DNA of 64,000 bases from an uncultured bacterium (GTDB lineage Bacteria; Krumholzibacteriota; Krumholzibacteriia; LZORAL124-64-63): NCBI GenBank assembly GCA_937864225.1, contig CALMJK010000006.1, positions 62,001 to 126,000 on the forward strand, in the 5' to 3' direction. Under the pieces are notes generated by a model that was given only the letters and a program-made list of their open reading frames with translations, did not search any database and had not been told where the DNA came from. The translations under genes and the position numbers were made by a program. Below, piece after piece: positions 35,594-47,149 of the stretch. How positions within the stretch are numbered: position 1 is the stretch's first letter; each line of letters opens with the position of its first letter.

Positions 35594-38500
35594 CGCACCA
35601 CGGCCACCTTGCGCAGGATCCGTTCGCTGGAGCCGTCGACGAAGCGTGCCGTCAGCTCGGCGACGTAGACGCCGTTGGCCACGGTCGCGCCGCGGCCGTT
35701 GCGTCCGTCCCAAACGATGTTCCGGTGCGGCCCCGCGGCGAGCGCGGCGTTTTCCAACAGATCGATCACCGTCTCGCCGCGCGGCGTCAGGACGCGCAGC
35801 GAAACCGCGGCATCGGCGGGCAGCACGAAGACGAACGTCGTCGCCTCGCGTCCGGCCGCGAACGGGTTGCGGTAGTTGGCGAAGCTTTCGCGCAGGCTCG
35901 CCGCCAGGAAGCCGCCCGCCGTGGTCCAGAGCGGGAACTGCGCCCCGTCCGGCGGCGCGACGCGCACCGCGAGCAGGGCGCCGTCGGGCTGCGCGACGCC
36001 CACGTCGCCTTCATCAAGACCCAGGCGCAGCGATTCCAGCGTCGGATGGGGCGCGAACGAGGCGCTCAGCGCGATTTCCACGGCTTGGCCCGCCTCCACC
36101 GCGAGCGGTTCGGAGAGCTGCAGGACCGCGAAGGTGTCGCTGGGCGACAGGGTCGTCGCGACGGCCCATACCTCCTCGCCGAGCCGTGCCAGCACCTCCG
36201 CCACGGCCGCGCCCACCAGGCAGTTCGTGCCGTCGCGCGCGGACGCGCGCAGGCGCAGAGCCGAAATCGTGACCGCGCCGGACCCCGCGGGCGCGGGGTT
36301 GGCAAACAGCAGCGTCGCCACGGGCACGTCCGCCTCGCCGCCGGCCAGCACGGTCGGCAACCGGCTGACGAGCGTCACCGTGAGCAATTCCGCCGGCGGC
36401 TCCAGCTGCGTCAGCCCCGAACTCAAAGGCAAGACGGCGCCGGCGTCGGGCTCGAGCGTCACGAGCGAGCCCAGGTTGGCGTCGCGCGCGGTCACGCCGT
36501 CCGCCATGACCACGAGTTCGAGGGTTCCCAGCGGCGCGGAGGCGTCCACGTCGATGACGAGCGACAAGGCGACCGTCTCGCCCGGCGCCAGGGTCAGTCC
36601 TCCCATGGGCAAGGTGAGAGGACCGATCGCGTCCGGCGAGACCGCCAGCGAGGCCAACTCGCTGCCGGCCCGCAGCAGCCGCACACGGTCGAGGTAGGCC
36701 CCCGGCGGCAGGCGGCGGCGGGCCTGGTCCAGGCAGACGACGCTGAGCGTGTCGCAGCGGATGTTCGCGCTGAGCGGGGGGCCTGGGTGCGTCAGCAGGA
36801 CGCCCAGGGCGGTCACGTCGCGGGCGCCGATCGTGAGCACCTGCGACAAGCCCGGCACGCCGGCCGCCAGCAGGCGGGTGGCGGGCAGTTCGATCAGGAT
36901 CGTGCCCCCGTCGACCGGGTCGGTGAGGTAGACCACGGGCACCGGCAGACCCGTGTTGCGGTCGGCGGCCTCGACCAGAGAGGCCGGTCCCAAGCGCGCG
37001 CGGCAGGCGATCGGCGGGGCGTCGCCGGTCAGGTCCGCCGACACCGCGAGCGGCACGGGCGCGCCCGCGGCCACGGCCAGCGGCGCGGGCAGTTCGATGA
37101 CCAGGAGCGAATCGTCGAGGGCTCCCAGCTCGCGCTCCAGCAACAGCGTCGCGCCCGCGCGCACGCGCACCCGTTGCAGCCACTGATTCGGCTGCGGCAA
37201 GAGCGTTCCCGACGTGTCCGTCAGAGCCAGCGCGAAAGCGTTCACCAGGACGTCGCCCGCGATGTCCGGCAAACCGGGATTGGCGAGTTCGGCCGCAAGC
37301 AGCGGCACGTCGACCTGGCCGGGGCCGGCGGTGCGCTCCGGCAGCGGGATGCCCGCGACGGTCAGCGCGGGCGCCGCCTCGAGCACCAGGCCCAGCCCGG
37401 ATTGGATCGGATAGGTCCCGGCCAGCAGGCTGACGGCGACGGGGGCGCCGCTGACGGCGTCTTCGGTGCTGAAGACCGTGCTGTCGACGACCACGACGCG
37501 GAACTCCGGCACGACCGTGTCGGGGGAGATGTCCAGCCGCAGACTGATCGTGGTCGGCTCGCTCGTCGTGACGAGCGCCGGGCGCGCCAGCGTGAGGTCG
37601 AGTTCGTCGCCGGTCGTTTCCAGCGCGACGCGGTCGAGGTACGTCACCGTTCCCTCGCTCACGACGACGCGCGAGAAGATGGCCGCCGGCGCGATGCCGG
37701 CTCCCGCGGCGTCTTCGATCCGCACCCGCAGCCCGCGCAGCCGGATGTCGGACGCGTCCGCCCCCGCGGGATTGACGAGCGTCAGGGTCAGCGGCACGAC
37801 GTCTTCCTGCCCGCGCAGCACGGCGAACGGGAGATTCGTCGTCGCGTACAGACCGAGATCCTGCGCGGGCGCGAACACCTGGTGCGGGTTGGCGATCGCC
37901 TGGAAGGAGCGGCGGATCACGCCGTCGACGGCGCCCACGCCGGCCGCGCTGCCCGAGAGGATGACTTCGCCCACGCCCTCCGCCACGCAGGTCCAGCGGA
38001 ACACGGCCACCTGTCCCACCGGCAGGTCGAGCGGCGCGGGATCGGGCCCGGTCACCCGCAGGATGCCGTTCCCTTCCGCGGCCAGCGCCGAGGGGGTGAC
38101 GGCCAGCAGGTCCTCGGTCCCTTCGTTGCGCACGGCCATGGTGACCTCGACGGTCTGGCCGAGGGTGCTGGCCGAGGCGCCGAGGGTGAGTTCAGCCAAC
38201 AAGGGGGCGGTGCTCAGCAGCAAAAAGCCGGGGCTGGCCACCGCGACATCGCGCGGACCGTCGTTGGCGGAAGCGTTGACGATGCCGCCGACCGGCAGGG
38301 CCAGGCGCACGGTCGCCGAATCGGCGGGGGTCTCGCTGGCCGTCACCGCCACGAACAGGCGCGTGCCGGCCGGCGCCAGGGGCTCCGCCAGGCCGGGTGT
38401 CTGCCAGCTGTCCTCGTACCAGGTCAGCGGGGCCAGGGCCGTGTCGTCCCCTCCGTCGCCGGAAAAGACCCCGTCGCCGCCGTCGCGCCACAGGCGCAGT

Positions 38501-41500
38501 TCGCCGATGTCGCCGGGCGTCGCGTTGCCGAGGTTGACGACCGTAAGGCGCTCCAGGACGTCCTCGGCGTAGCCGTTGGCGGGCAGGATCACGTCGAGCG
38601 CGAGCGCGGGCCCGTCGCCTGGACCCAGCGCCACGGCGGGCGCGGGCGAGGCGAGGATCTGCGCGGCGAGCAAGCCGTCCACCGTCCAGCGCGCCCCGGA
38701 GTCGAGGGGCCAATTGGCGGTCGCCGGCACGGGAGGTTCGAACACGAGATGGTCCGGGGTCATGATCGCGGTCCCGAGCACGTCACCGTCGGCGGCGTCC
38801 AGCAGGGAGACGTCCCCCACGAGCAGCAGCCGGCGGCTCGTCCCCGGGAGGCACTCGACGGACAGACCGGCGAAGCAGGCCAGTCCGTCGGCGAAGGCGG
38901 TCGTGCCCAGGATCGGATCGACATCGAGGTCCGTCAGCAGGCCGTCGCCGTCGCCGTCCAGACGCAAGCGCAGCTGCTCCAGTTCGCCGTCGAGCTGCGG
39001 CGCGCTCCCTCCGATCGGACTGGCGGCGAGATTGGTGCACGTCAACGAGACGAGGCGCCGCGAGACGGTGTCCGTGTTCGCGACGACGAATTGCAGCAGC
39101 GGCAGATCGCGCTGGCCGGGCGCCGTCTGCCCCGTCGCCAGGGCGGTGGCCGTCGCCAGAAGGGGGGTGTCCGGGCTGATCGTCAGCGCTTCCGGGTTGG
39201 CGACGTCGCGGTCCAGGGGTCCGTCGTTGCCGCTCGCCATGCCGATCGCCACGTAAGGCGAGGCCGGCAGCGAGACGCGCACCGTGCGCCCCTCGACGGC
39301 GTCCGCGGCGATGTTGGCGCTGACGAACACGCGCTGGCCGGCGGACGGGATGCTCAGGTCCAGTCCGCTCAGGGCCCAGCGGTCGCCCGTGAAGGAGAGG
39401 TTGCCCAGCCGCGGGTCGCGCGAGGGATCGAACACACCGTCGCCGTCGTCGAGCCAGGCCTCCAGCGACTCCAGATCCGTGAGGGGAGCGGCGCTGCCGA
39501 GGTTCGCGACGCCCAGCATCTCCAGACGGTCAGCCGCCCAGCCGTTGGGCGGCAGGACCACGTCCAGCACCAGTCGGTGCCGGCAGCCGGCCGGCAGCGC
39601 GTCGGCCAGGACGGGCGCCAGATCAACCTGCGCCGCGACCATGCCGTCCACGGCGAGGCCGCCGCCCGACGTCAGCGGCCAGGCGCCGCGCGCCTCGAGG
39701 CGGCCCGAGAACTCGAGGTCGGCTTGGGCGGCCAGGGCCATCGACAGCGTCTCGCCGTCGCGGGCCAGCAGCGACGCCGCCCCCTCGACGACCAGGCTGA
39801 GCGTGTCGCCGGGCGTGATCGGCACGGCCAGGCCTTCGAAAACGGCCCGACCCATGGTGCAGAGCGTGGACGTCGTCTGTCCGGGAGGGGCGGTGGGCGG
39901 CGGCGAGAGCGTGCCGCCGGTCGCCAGCCACAGGCGCAGCGAGGCCCACTCGGCGTCGCGTTGCGCTTCGCTGCCCTCGCTCACGGTCACGTTCGTGAGC
40001 GCAAGCGCGCGCAGGGTGTCCGGCGCGCTCGCGCCGGTCAGCTCGAAGCGGCAAACCCCGCCGCCCCCGCCGCCGGGGACGCCGGTCTGGACCGCCAGCG
40101 GCACGGCGCGTACCTCGACGGTCGGGTCCGCCACGCGCAGCACGGTGGCCGCCTGGTTGTCCGTCGGATCCGCGTCGCCCGGGATCTCGGCCGCGGCCGC
40201 GCACGCGTTGACCAGCTCGAGACCATCGGTGCCGGCCGCCGCCACGACCGTGACCCGCAGCGCGGCCTCGGCCCCCGCGCCCAGGTCGCCGACCGTCCAG
40301 ATGCCCGTGTCCGCGGCATAGCTGCCGGCATCCGCCTCGGCGCCCGCCAGCAACAGGCCGGCGGGCAGCGTGTCGGTCACGGCCACGCCCCACGCGGGGT
40401 CCGGCCCGTCGTTGCGCAATTCCAGGGTGAAGACTGCGCTGTCGCCCTCGGCGACCGTGGTCGGGTCGAGGCCGATCGAAAGATGGAGATCGGCGCTGCG
40501 CACCCTCACGGTGGCGGCGGCGCGGTTGTTGTCGAGGTCCGGATCGGCCAGGTCCGCGTAAACCACGACGGCGTCATTGACGATGGTCGTGCCCGCCAAC
40601 CCCTCTTTGACCCGCCCAAGCAGGGCGAGCGTGGCGCTGCTCCCATTCGTCAAGGCGCCGACCTGCCAGAGGCCGGACGCTTGGTCGAAGACGCCTCTTT
40701 CGGGCGTCGCGGCCAAGAACTCCAAGGCGACGGGCAGCAGGTCCAGAATGACGATGTTGGACAGGTTGGCGGGTCCGGCGTTGCTCACCGTCAGCGTGAA
40801 GAGCACCGTGTCGGCGGCGTCGACGGCGGACGGCGCGGCTGACTGCAGCAGCCTCGCATCCGCCGTGGACGGATGACCTGCGGCGAAGGCGGCGAAAAAG
40901 AAGGATTTCGCCATGGAGTTGATCTCGGACCGCGCGCCGATTCGGAAACCGTCGGCCAGGAGTTCCACGATGCCATCCGGGAAGGCGGCAGCGGCGGTGC
41001 AGGGGAAAGTGAGATTCTCCGTGCCGAGAGAGGCTGGACGATGCGTGCCGATGATCTCGGCATCCGGTTTGACCAACACGAAGGCCGGCGCCAGTCCCAG
41101 GCCCGTGATGGCGCGATCAGCAGTTCCGTCCCCGACGTAATTGCCGACGGTCATCTGCCCCGGCACGGCCCTCCAGGCGGCCCAGTGGTATGTGATTCCC
41201 TGGAGGTTCACGGCAGGGTGCTCGCCGACCTCGAAGCCATCGATCAGCAGCCCCTGGATGCGATTCAGCGCGGCCTTGTCCCGGTCGTACGGCAGGCTGA
41301 ATTCGCCGAGCATGGAGGCGGGGCGGTGCCAGACCTCCTCATCCAATTCGCCCAGGACCATCACGTAGTCGGGCCTGAACCCCAGCCCCGCGATGGCGCG
41401 ATATTCGGTGTCGTCGCCGAGGTACGTCCCCACCGTCATTTCCTCAGGCACGGCGAAGAAGGCGATCCAGTGGTAGGTGATGTTCGGCGCGTTGACGAGG

Positions 41501-41808
41501 CTGTCGCTGCCGACCGTGAAACCGTCGGGCAAAAATCCCTCGATGCGGTTGGGCCGCAGCGATTGCGATCCGCTGAGCGCCTTGGCGGCGTCGCCCGGCA
41601 TGGTGGCGGTCCGGCAGACGGGCGGCGTCGCGCCCAGGCCCTGCACGATGACCATGGATGGCGTGAAGCCGACCGCGGTGATGGCGCGGCCGTCGGTGCC
41701 GTCGCCGGTGTAGCTGCCGGTGAGCACCTGGGCGGGGACCCCGACGGCGCTCGCGATCAGCGCCACCGCCGCCAACGCGGTTGTCCGCGTCCAAACAGTT
41801 GTGAACAT
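35590..41808 (-). CDS. Giant surface protein (2072 aa) with DUF11 repeats and FlgD-like C-terminus
   Basis: A 2072-residue secreted protein. The start at 41808 was chosen for the signal peptide (TTALAAVALIASAVGVPAQ); its SD is weak. After it come three ~95-residue repeats (~30-120, ~125-215, ~218-310, signature G-x-Y-x-GDGT-x-x-RAI-x-x-GF), two DUF11-like domains (~320-430, ~440-560), and a long series of beta-sandwich segments. The C-terminal ~80 residues are FlgD-like/type 9-like (ETVIDLLENAA, HRNIVWDGRNGRGATVANG). This tail is often the sorting or anchoring signal in FCB bacteria. Adhesive or matrix function is inferred. It heads an operon with the barrel, phosphatase and STAS genes. Confidence 0.88.
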   Translation of the reverse strand: MFTTVWTRTTALAAVALIASAVGVPAQVLTGSYTGDGTDGRAITAVGFTPSMVIVQGLGATPPVCRTATMPGDAAKALSGSQSLRPNRIEGFLPDGFTVGSDSLVNAPNITYHWIAFFAVPEEMTVGTYLGDDTEYRAIAGLGFRPDYVMVLGELDEEVWHRPASMLGEFSLPYDRDKAALNRIQGLLIDGFEVGEHPAVNLQGITYHWAAWRAVPGQMTVGNYVGDGTADRAITGLGLAPAFVLVKPDAEIIGTHRPASLGTENLTFPCTAAAAFPDGIVELLADGFRIGARSEINSMAKSFFFAAFAAGHPSTADARLLQSAAPSAVDAADTVLFTLTVSNAGPANLSNIVILDLLPVALEFLAATPERGVFDQASGLWQVGALTNGSSATLALLGRVKEGLAGTTIVNDAVVVYADLADPDLDNNRAAATVRVRSADLHLSIGLDPTTVAEGDSAVFTLELRNDGPDPAWGVAVTDTLPAGLLLAGAEADAGSYAADTGIWTVGDLGAGAEAALRVTVVAAAGTDGLELVNACAAAAEIPGDADPTDNQAATVLRVADPTVEVRAVPLAVQTGVPGGGGGGVCRFELTGASAPDTLRALALTNVTVSEGSEAQRDAEWASLRLWLATGGTLSPPPTAPPGQTTSTLCTMGRAVFEGLAVPITPGDTLSLVVEGAASLLARDGETLSMALAAQADLEFSGRLEARGAWPLTSGGGLAVDGMVAAQVDLAPVLADALPAGCRHRLVLDVVLPPNGWAADRLEMLGVANLGSAAPLTDLESLEAWLDDGDGVFDPSRDPRLGNLSFTGDRWALSGLDLSIPSAGQRVFVSANIAADAVEGRTVRVSLPASPYVAIGMASGNDGPLDRDVANPEALTISPDTPLLATATALATGQTAPGQRDLPLLQFVVANTDTVSRRLVSLTCTNLAASPIGGSAPQLDGELEQLRLRLDGDGDGLLTDLDVDPILGTTAFADGLACFAGLSVECLPGTSRRLLLVGDVSLLDAADGDVLGTAIMTPDHLVFEPPVPATANWPLDSGARWTVDGLLAAQILASPAPAVALGPGDGPALALDVILPANGYAEDVLERLTVVNLGNATPGDIGELRLWRDGGDGVFSGDGGDDTALAPLTWYEDSWQTPGLAEPLAPAGTRLFVAVTASETPADSATVRLALPVGGIVNASANDGPRDVAVASPGFLLLSTAPLLAELTLGASASTLGQTVEVTMAVRNEGTEDLLAVTPSALAAEGNGILRVTGPDPAPLDLPVGQVAVFRWTCVAEGVGEVILSGSAAGVGAVDGVIRRSFQAIANPHQVFAPAQDLGLYATTNLPFAVLRGQEDVVPLTLTLVNPAGADASDIRLRGLRVRIEDAAGAGIAPAAIFSRVVVSEGTVTYLDRVALETTGDELDLTLARPALVTTSEPTTISLRLDISPDTVVPEFRVVVVDSTVFSTEDAVSGAPVAVSLLAGTYPIQSGLGLVLEAAPALTVAGIPLPERTAGPGQVDVPLLAAELANPGLPDIAGDVLVNAFALALTDTSGTLLPQPNQWLQRVRVRAGATLLLERELGALDDSLLVIELPAPLAVAAGAPVPLAVSADLTGDAPPIACRARLGPASLVEAADRNTGLPVPVVYLTDPVDGGTILIELPATRLLAAGVPGLSQVLTIGARDVTALGVLLTHPGPPLSANIRCDTLSVVCLDQARRRLPPGAYLDRVRLLRAGSELASLAVSPDAIGPLTLPMGGLTLAPGETVALSLVIDVDASAPLGTLELVVMADGVTARDANLGSLVTLEPDAGAVLPLSSGLTQLEPPAELLTVTLVSRLPTVLAGGEADVPVATLLFANPAPAGSGAVTISALRLRASARDGTNCLVGAAVAEVLARLGEEVWAVATTLSPSDTFAVLQLSEPLAVEAGQAVEIALSASFAPHPTLESLRLGLDEGDVGVAQPDGALLAVRVAPPDGAQFPLWTTAGGFLAASLRESFANYRNPFAAGREATTFVFVLPADAAVSLRVLTPRGETVIDLLENAALAAGPHRNIVWDGRNGRGATVANGVYVAELTARFVDGSSERILRKVAVVR

Positions 41809-41987
41809 TGCACTTAAAACTCGCACCAACGACCTCGACTGGCCGGCAAGCAGCGAACCGCCCCTCCGCGGGTCTTCCATCCGGCGGGGGACCATTCAGC
41901 TATCGGCAAATGGGGCAGAGGGTTGAGGCGAATGCATCGCCGGCTGGCTTCGCACGCGGTGGGGCGCCCGGGCTGGCGCCGGGCAAG

Positions 41988-42488
41988 CTAGTCGCACCCG
42001 GCTCGCTTGAGCTTGGTGCGTAACTGGCGCTTCTGGCCATGCTCCTCGCCCTCGGCGCGCGCGATGAGCGTGTTGCCCTTGCGGTGGTAGACGATCCGCT
42101 GGGGAAAATCGTGGGCGGCGTTGGCGAAGATGGCGTCGGACTTGCCGAGCTGCTGCAGGCGGAACGAGACAGGCTGCTGTCCCTCGGCGTGGATCGTGAG
42201 CAGCAGGCCGCCGTCGGTCTCGCGCACGAGCATGAATTCGTGGAAGACGGTCTTATCGTCCTTCACCGTGCGGCTCGTGCCCAGCAGCGTGCCGCCGGCC
42301 GGCGCGCTCCAGCGCTCGTCCACAAGCGCGCCCTCAACCTTTCCCTCCCAGCAGCCGGTGAGCCACGCCAGGGACGCGGCCTCGGGCGCCGGCTCGCGGG
42401 CGCAGCCGGCGAGGAGCAGACCGGCACCCACGCTTGCCGCGGCGAGCGCGGTCGCGGGATGCCGGCGAAAGCCGGGGCGACCTCTCAT
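41988..42488 (-). CDS. DUF6265-like lipoprotein
   Basis: A 166-residue protein with a lipobox (LLLAGC, Cys 29). The mature part has the DUF6265 pattern: LAWLTGCWEGKV..., WSAPAGGTLLGTSRTVKDD, and AHDFPQRIVYHRKGNTL, a small beta-barrel. Function is unknown; the family is widespread in Bacteroidota and Proteobacteria. GAGGGAG is upstream of ATG 42488. It ends 180 bases from the start of the giant gene, with no terminator noticed between. Confidence 0.8.
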   Translation of the reverse strand: MRGRPGFRRHPATALAAASVGAGLLLAGCAREPAPEAASLAWLTGCWEGKVEGALVDERWSAPAGGTLLGTSRTVKDDKTVFHEFMLVRETDGGLLLTIHAEGQQPVSFRLQQLGKSDAIFANAAHDFPQRIVYHRKGNTLIARAEGEEHGQKRQLRTKLKRAGCD

Positions 42489-42883
42489 CGCGCGTCTCCC
42501 TCGGAGGCGGGCGTGCTGCCGACGAGCGCGATGGGCAAGCGCCGACTGCCCTGCCGCCCGCGCGTCGGACGCCGGTCATTCTCGCCCGCCGTGCTCGCCA
42601 AGTCCACACGGGAAAGCGTTCCGCGCCGGCGGCGCGACGCGGGCGTCGATCGAAGCCGTCGGGCCGCTCGCTTGACCGGGCAGCTTCACGCGTATTACAA
42701 TCATGCTGACCGACGCGCCGGGAGACAACGGCCCGTTGTCGGGCGCCCGCCTGGGGCTCAGGCATGCTCCCAAGGTCGTCGGCCCCCACTTTGCTCGCGA
42801 CGTTGCCCTTCGCGTTGAAGCGAGGGTGTCGGCGCGGGCGTGTGCCGTATCACGCTTCTGCGGCTTCCCCGCGCAGGCAGGCC
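42489..42883. other. Divergent intergenic region (395 bases)
   Basis: It separates the DUF6265 lipoprotein (minus) from the YyaL-like gene (plus). The only clear element is the plus-strand promoter at 42672-42701. An alternative upstream start for the YyaL-like protein (ATG 42764) lies in it but lacks an SD. No RNA gene is recognised. Confidence 0.4.
42672..42701 (+). promoter_or_regulatory. Promoter of the YyaL-like gene
   Basis: TTGACC (42672-42677), 18-base spacer, TACAAT (42696-42701). It fits sigma-70 well. It leaves a ~180-base leader if translation starts at 42884. Confidence 0.55.
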
Positions 42884-44986
<2,103 letters not shown>

Positions 44987-45155
44987 ACGCGGCACGCGAG
45001 GATAAATATTGGACATCCTCGCTCAATTGACGGTTAATGGTGCGGGGACGAAACGGGGGGCGCCTGCGCCGTGATGGAGTTGGCGGGACTAGGCCCCGCT
45101 CGTGATAAACGACCCTCGCGTCGGCGCCGGCCGCACGCAGGAAGGAGACCAGGCC

Positions 45156-46049
45156 ATGCGGAAGCCCTTGTTGATAGTCTTGATCGCCGCGATCGTGCTG
45201 TTCATCGGATCGTCGCTCGTGCTCTACCAGAAGCTCCAGCAGCGCACCACCGAGTACACGACCCTGCAGGCCGACGAGCAGGCCACCCGCCAGCGCTACA
45301 ACGATGCGATCAACGAGATCGCCGCCATCCAGGACAGCCTGGACGCCATCGTGCTGGGCGAAGACGGCGCCAGGGCGCTCGCCACCGAGCTCGGAGCCGA
45401 GAAGAGCCTCTCGCAGGATCGCGGCGAGGAGGCCCTGGCCCGCATCTCCATGATCAAGGCCGGCATCGAGCGCGCCCGGGACCGAATTCAGGCCCTGGAA
45501 GCCCAGCTCCAGGAGAGCAATGTCAAGACGGCGGGCCTCGAGAAGATGGTCCACAATCTCCGCAAGTCGGTGGCGGAGAAGGAAGAGATCATCGTCCAGC
45601 TCACGCAGCGCGTCGAGGAATTGCAGACCCAGGTGACCGGACTCACCGCCGAGGTCCAGGTGGGGCAGCAGACCATCCAGCTGCAGGCCGTGACGATCCA
45701 ATCCCAGGCCATGCAGATCGAGGACACGCGCCGCGCGCTCGGCACGGTCTACTACACGATCGGCGAAAAGAACGAGTTGAAGGACGCCGGGATCATCGTG
45801 GGCAAGGGCGGCATCCTCGGGTTGGGCAAGACCTGGAAGCCGTCGGGCCAGATCGACGAGACCAGGTTCACGCCCCTTGACACCGACCAGGAGCGCGTGA
45901 TCAGGATTCCCGCCGAGGAGGCCCGGATCGTCAGCGCCCAGCCGCTGGCGAGTTACGAATTGCAGCCTGTCGGGGATCAGCTGGAGTTGCGCATTCTGGA
46001 TCCGCAGGCGTTCCGGACCGTCAAGCACGTCATCATCATGACGGATTGA
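45156..46049 (+). CDS. Membrane-anchored coiled-coil protein, Cbp1-adhesin-like
   Basis: A 297-residue protein with one N-terminal TM (~5-24), a long coiled coil (~28-205, heptads such as QALEAQLQESNVKTAGLEKM) and a C-terminal globular domain (~210-297). The C-terminal segment VYYTIGEKNELKDAGIIVGK followed by GGILGLGKTWKPSG closely follows a pattern known from Bacteroidota proteins named after a Cbp1 collagen-binding adhesin. The TM/coil arrangement is what is seen; the adhesin name is only a family label. AGGAAGGAG precedes ATG 45156, which is preferred to the ATG at 45102. Confidence 0.75.
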   Translation: MRKPLLIVLIAAIVLFIGSSLVLYQKLQQRTTEYTTLQADEQATRQRYNDAINEIAAIQDSLDAIVLGEDGARALATELGAEKSLSQDRGEEALARISMIKAGIERARDRIQALEAQLQESNVKTAGLEKMVHNLRKSVAEKEEIIVQLTQRVEELQTQVTGLTAEVQVGQQTIQLQAVTIQSQAMQIEDTRRALGTVYYTIGEKNELKDAGIIVGKGGILGLGKTWKPSGQIDETRFTPLDTDQERVIRIPAEEARIVSAQPLASYELQPVGDQLELRILDPQAFRTVKHVIIMTD

Positions 46050-46077
46050 GCGACCGGCGCCGATCCAGGCCGGCGTG

Positions 46078-46530
46078 TCATTTCTTCCTCTCGCCAAGCA
46101 CCCGCATGGCGAGCGCCTCGGCGGCCGGGCCGACCTTGACCTCGGCCGCCGAGGCCACCATCACGTAGGCCCGCATGTTGTTGCCCGATTCGTCCACGGG
46201 GAACAAAAAGAACCCGTCGCGCCCCGCCTGATAGGTCAACGTGTAACCGCACAACAGTTCGCCGTCCTTGAACAGGACCGCGACCTTGCGGCCTTGCGCG
46301 GTGGTGGCCGGAGCGTCCACGAACCCCTGCAGGCGCTGGCGCCCCGGATTCCCTTCCAGGGTCCTGACGAAGAACACCGCCTTCAGATCCTTGCAATGCA
46401 CGTCCACCGTGGCGTTGTCGCTCGCTCTGATCAGGTGGAAAAGAGGCCGATTGGGCAGGAAATCCTGGGTAGTGCCCTTGAGCATTCTCCCGTCGCTGAA
46501 GCGCGCGACCACGCGTATGGATTCGGACAT
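46078..46530 (-). CDS. Conserved-type hypothetical protein
   Basis: A 150-residue soluble protein, beta-rich, starting MSESIRVVARFSDGRMLKGT. The opening segment resembles small DUF6982-like/PilZ-adjacent beta-barrel proteins (FSDGRMLKG-x-T-x-DF), and a second copy of the pattern occurs at ~95 (VLFKDGELLCGYT). GGAGGG is 7 bases before ATG 46530. It converges with the coiled-coil gene. I cannot assign a function; the DUF name is a suggestion only. Confidence 0.65.
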   Translation of the reverse strand: MSESIRVVARFSDGRMLKGTTQDFLPNRPLFHLIRASDNATVDVHCKDLKAVFFVRTLEGNPGRQRLQGFVDAPATTAQGRKVAVLFKDGELLCGYTLTYQAGRDGFFLFPVDESGNNMRAYVMVASAAEVKVGPAAEALAMRVLGERKK

Positions 46531-46717
46531 CGCAGGCCCTCCAATCTGCTCTTCCATTGTCGGCTCTCGATATCCTACCTTGAGCCCGGAGATTCGACGT
46601 CGTCAGCGACGGGCCGCGTCGGCCCGGCGCCTCTATGCCCTGGCGCCGGGTCCGCCCGGTCGATACAATCGCGCCGCGGTCGACGCGCCGCGGCCCAACC
46701 GCGCCAAAGGAGGGGGC

Positions 46718-47101
46718 ATGAAGCGCCGCACCATCGAAACCGATCGGGCGCCCCGCGCCATCGGGCCCTACGCGCAAGGAGTTGTGGGGGGCGGACTTCT
46801 GTTCACCGCGATGCAGATCGCCCTCGACCCGACCACGGGGAATCTGGTCGGCGCCAGCGCCCCCGAGCAGGCGGCGCGCTGCCTGGAAAACGTCCGCGGC
46901 ATCGTGGAGGCGGCGGGCGGCACGCTGGACGCGGTGATCAAGACAACGGTCTATCTCCGCGACATCGCCGATTTCGCGGCCGTCAACGAAGTGTACGCCC
47001 GCTACTTCACGTCGGACTTGCCGTCGCGCGGCGTGATCGGGGTGTCGGCCTTGCCCAGAGGCGCGCTTGTCGCGGTCGAGGCGGTCGCGGTCGTGGGTTG
47101 A
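46718..47101 (+). CDS. ridA: RidA family enamine/imine deaminase
   Basis: A 127-residue protein of the RidA/YjgF family, normally a trimer. It hydrolyses reactive enamines and imines such as 2-aminoacrylate. Family marks: AIGPYAQGV near residue 15, VKTTVYL-like segment (VIKTTVYLRDIADFAAVNEVY), PSRGVIGVSALPRGALVAVEAVAV, with the substrate-binding Arg in PSR. AAAGGAGGGG precedes the ATG. It is 48 bases upstream of an ornithine-cyclodeaminase-family gene. Confidence 0.93.
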   Translation: MKRRTIETDRAPRAIGPYAQGVVGGGLLFTAMQIALDPTTGNLVGASAPEQAARCLENVRGIVEAAGGTLDAVIKTTVYLRDIADFAAVNEVYARYFTSDLPSRGVIGVSALPRGALVAVEAVAVVG

Positions 47102-47149
47102 GCGCGCCGCTCTTGGCGCCCCTGGGCAACGAGATACGGGAGGGAAGTG

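Noticed and set aside
35434-40842. 1802-codon open frame on the plus strand
   Set aside because: It is antisense to the giant surface protein gene. Its translation is Arg/Gly/Gln-rich low-complexity sequence without domains or signal peptide, as expected from the opposite strand of a GC-rich gene.
44996-45022. Terminator after the YyaL-like gene
   Set aside because: An 8-bp inverted repeat exists, but no U-tract follows, so it is mentioned only in the gene entry.
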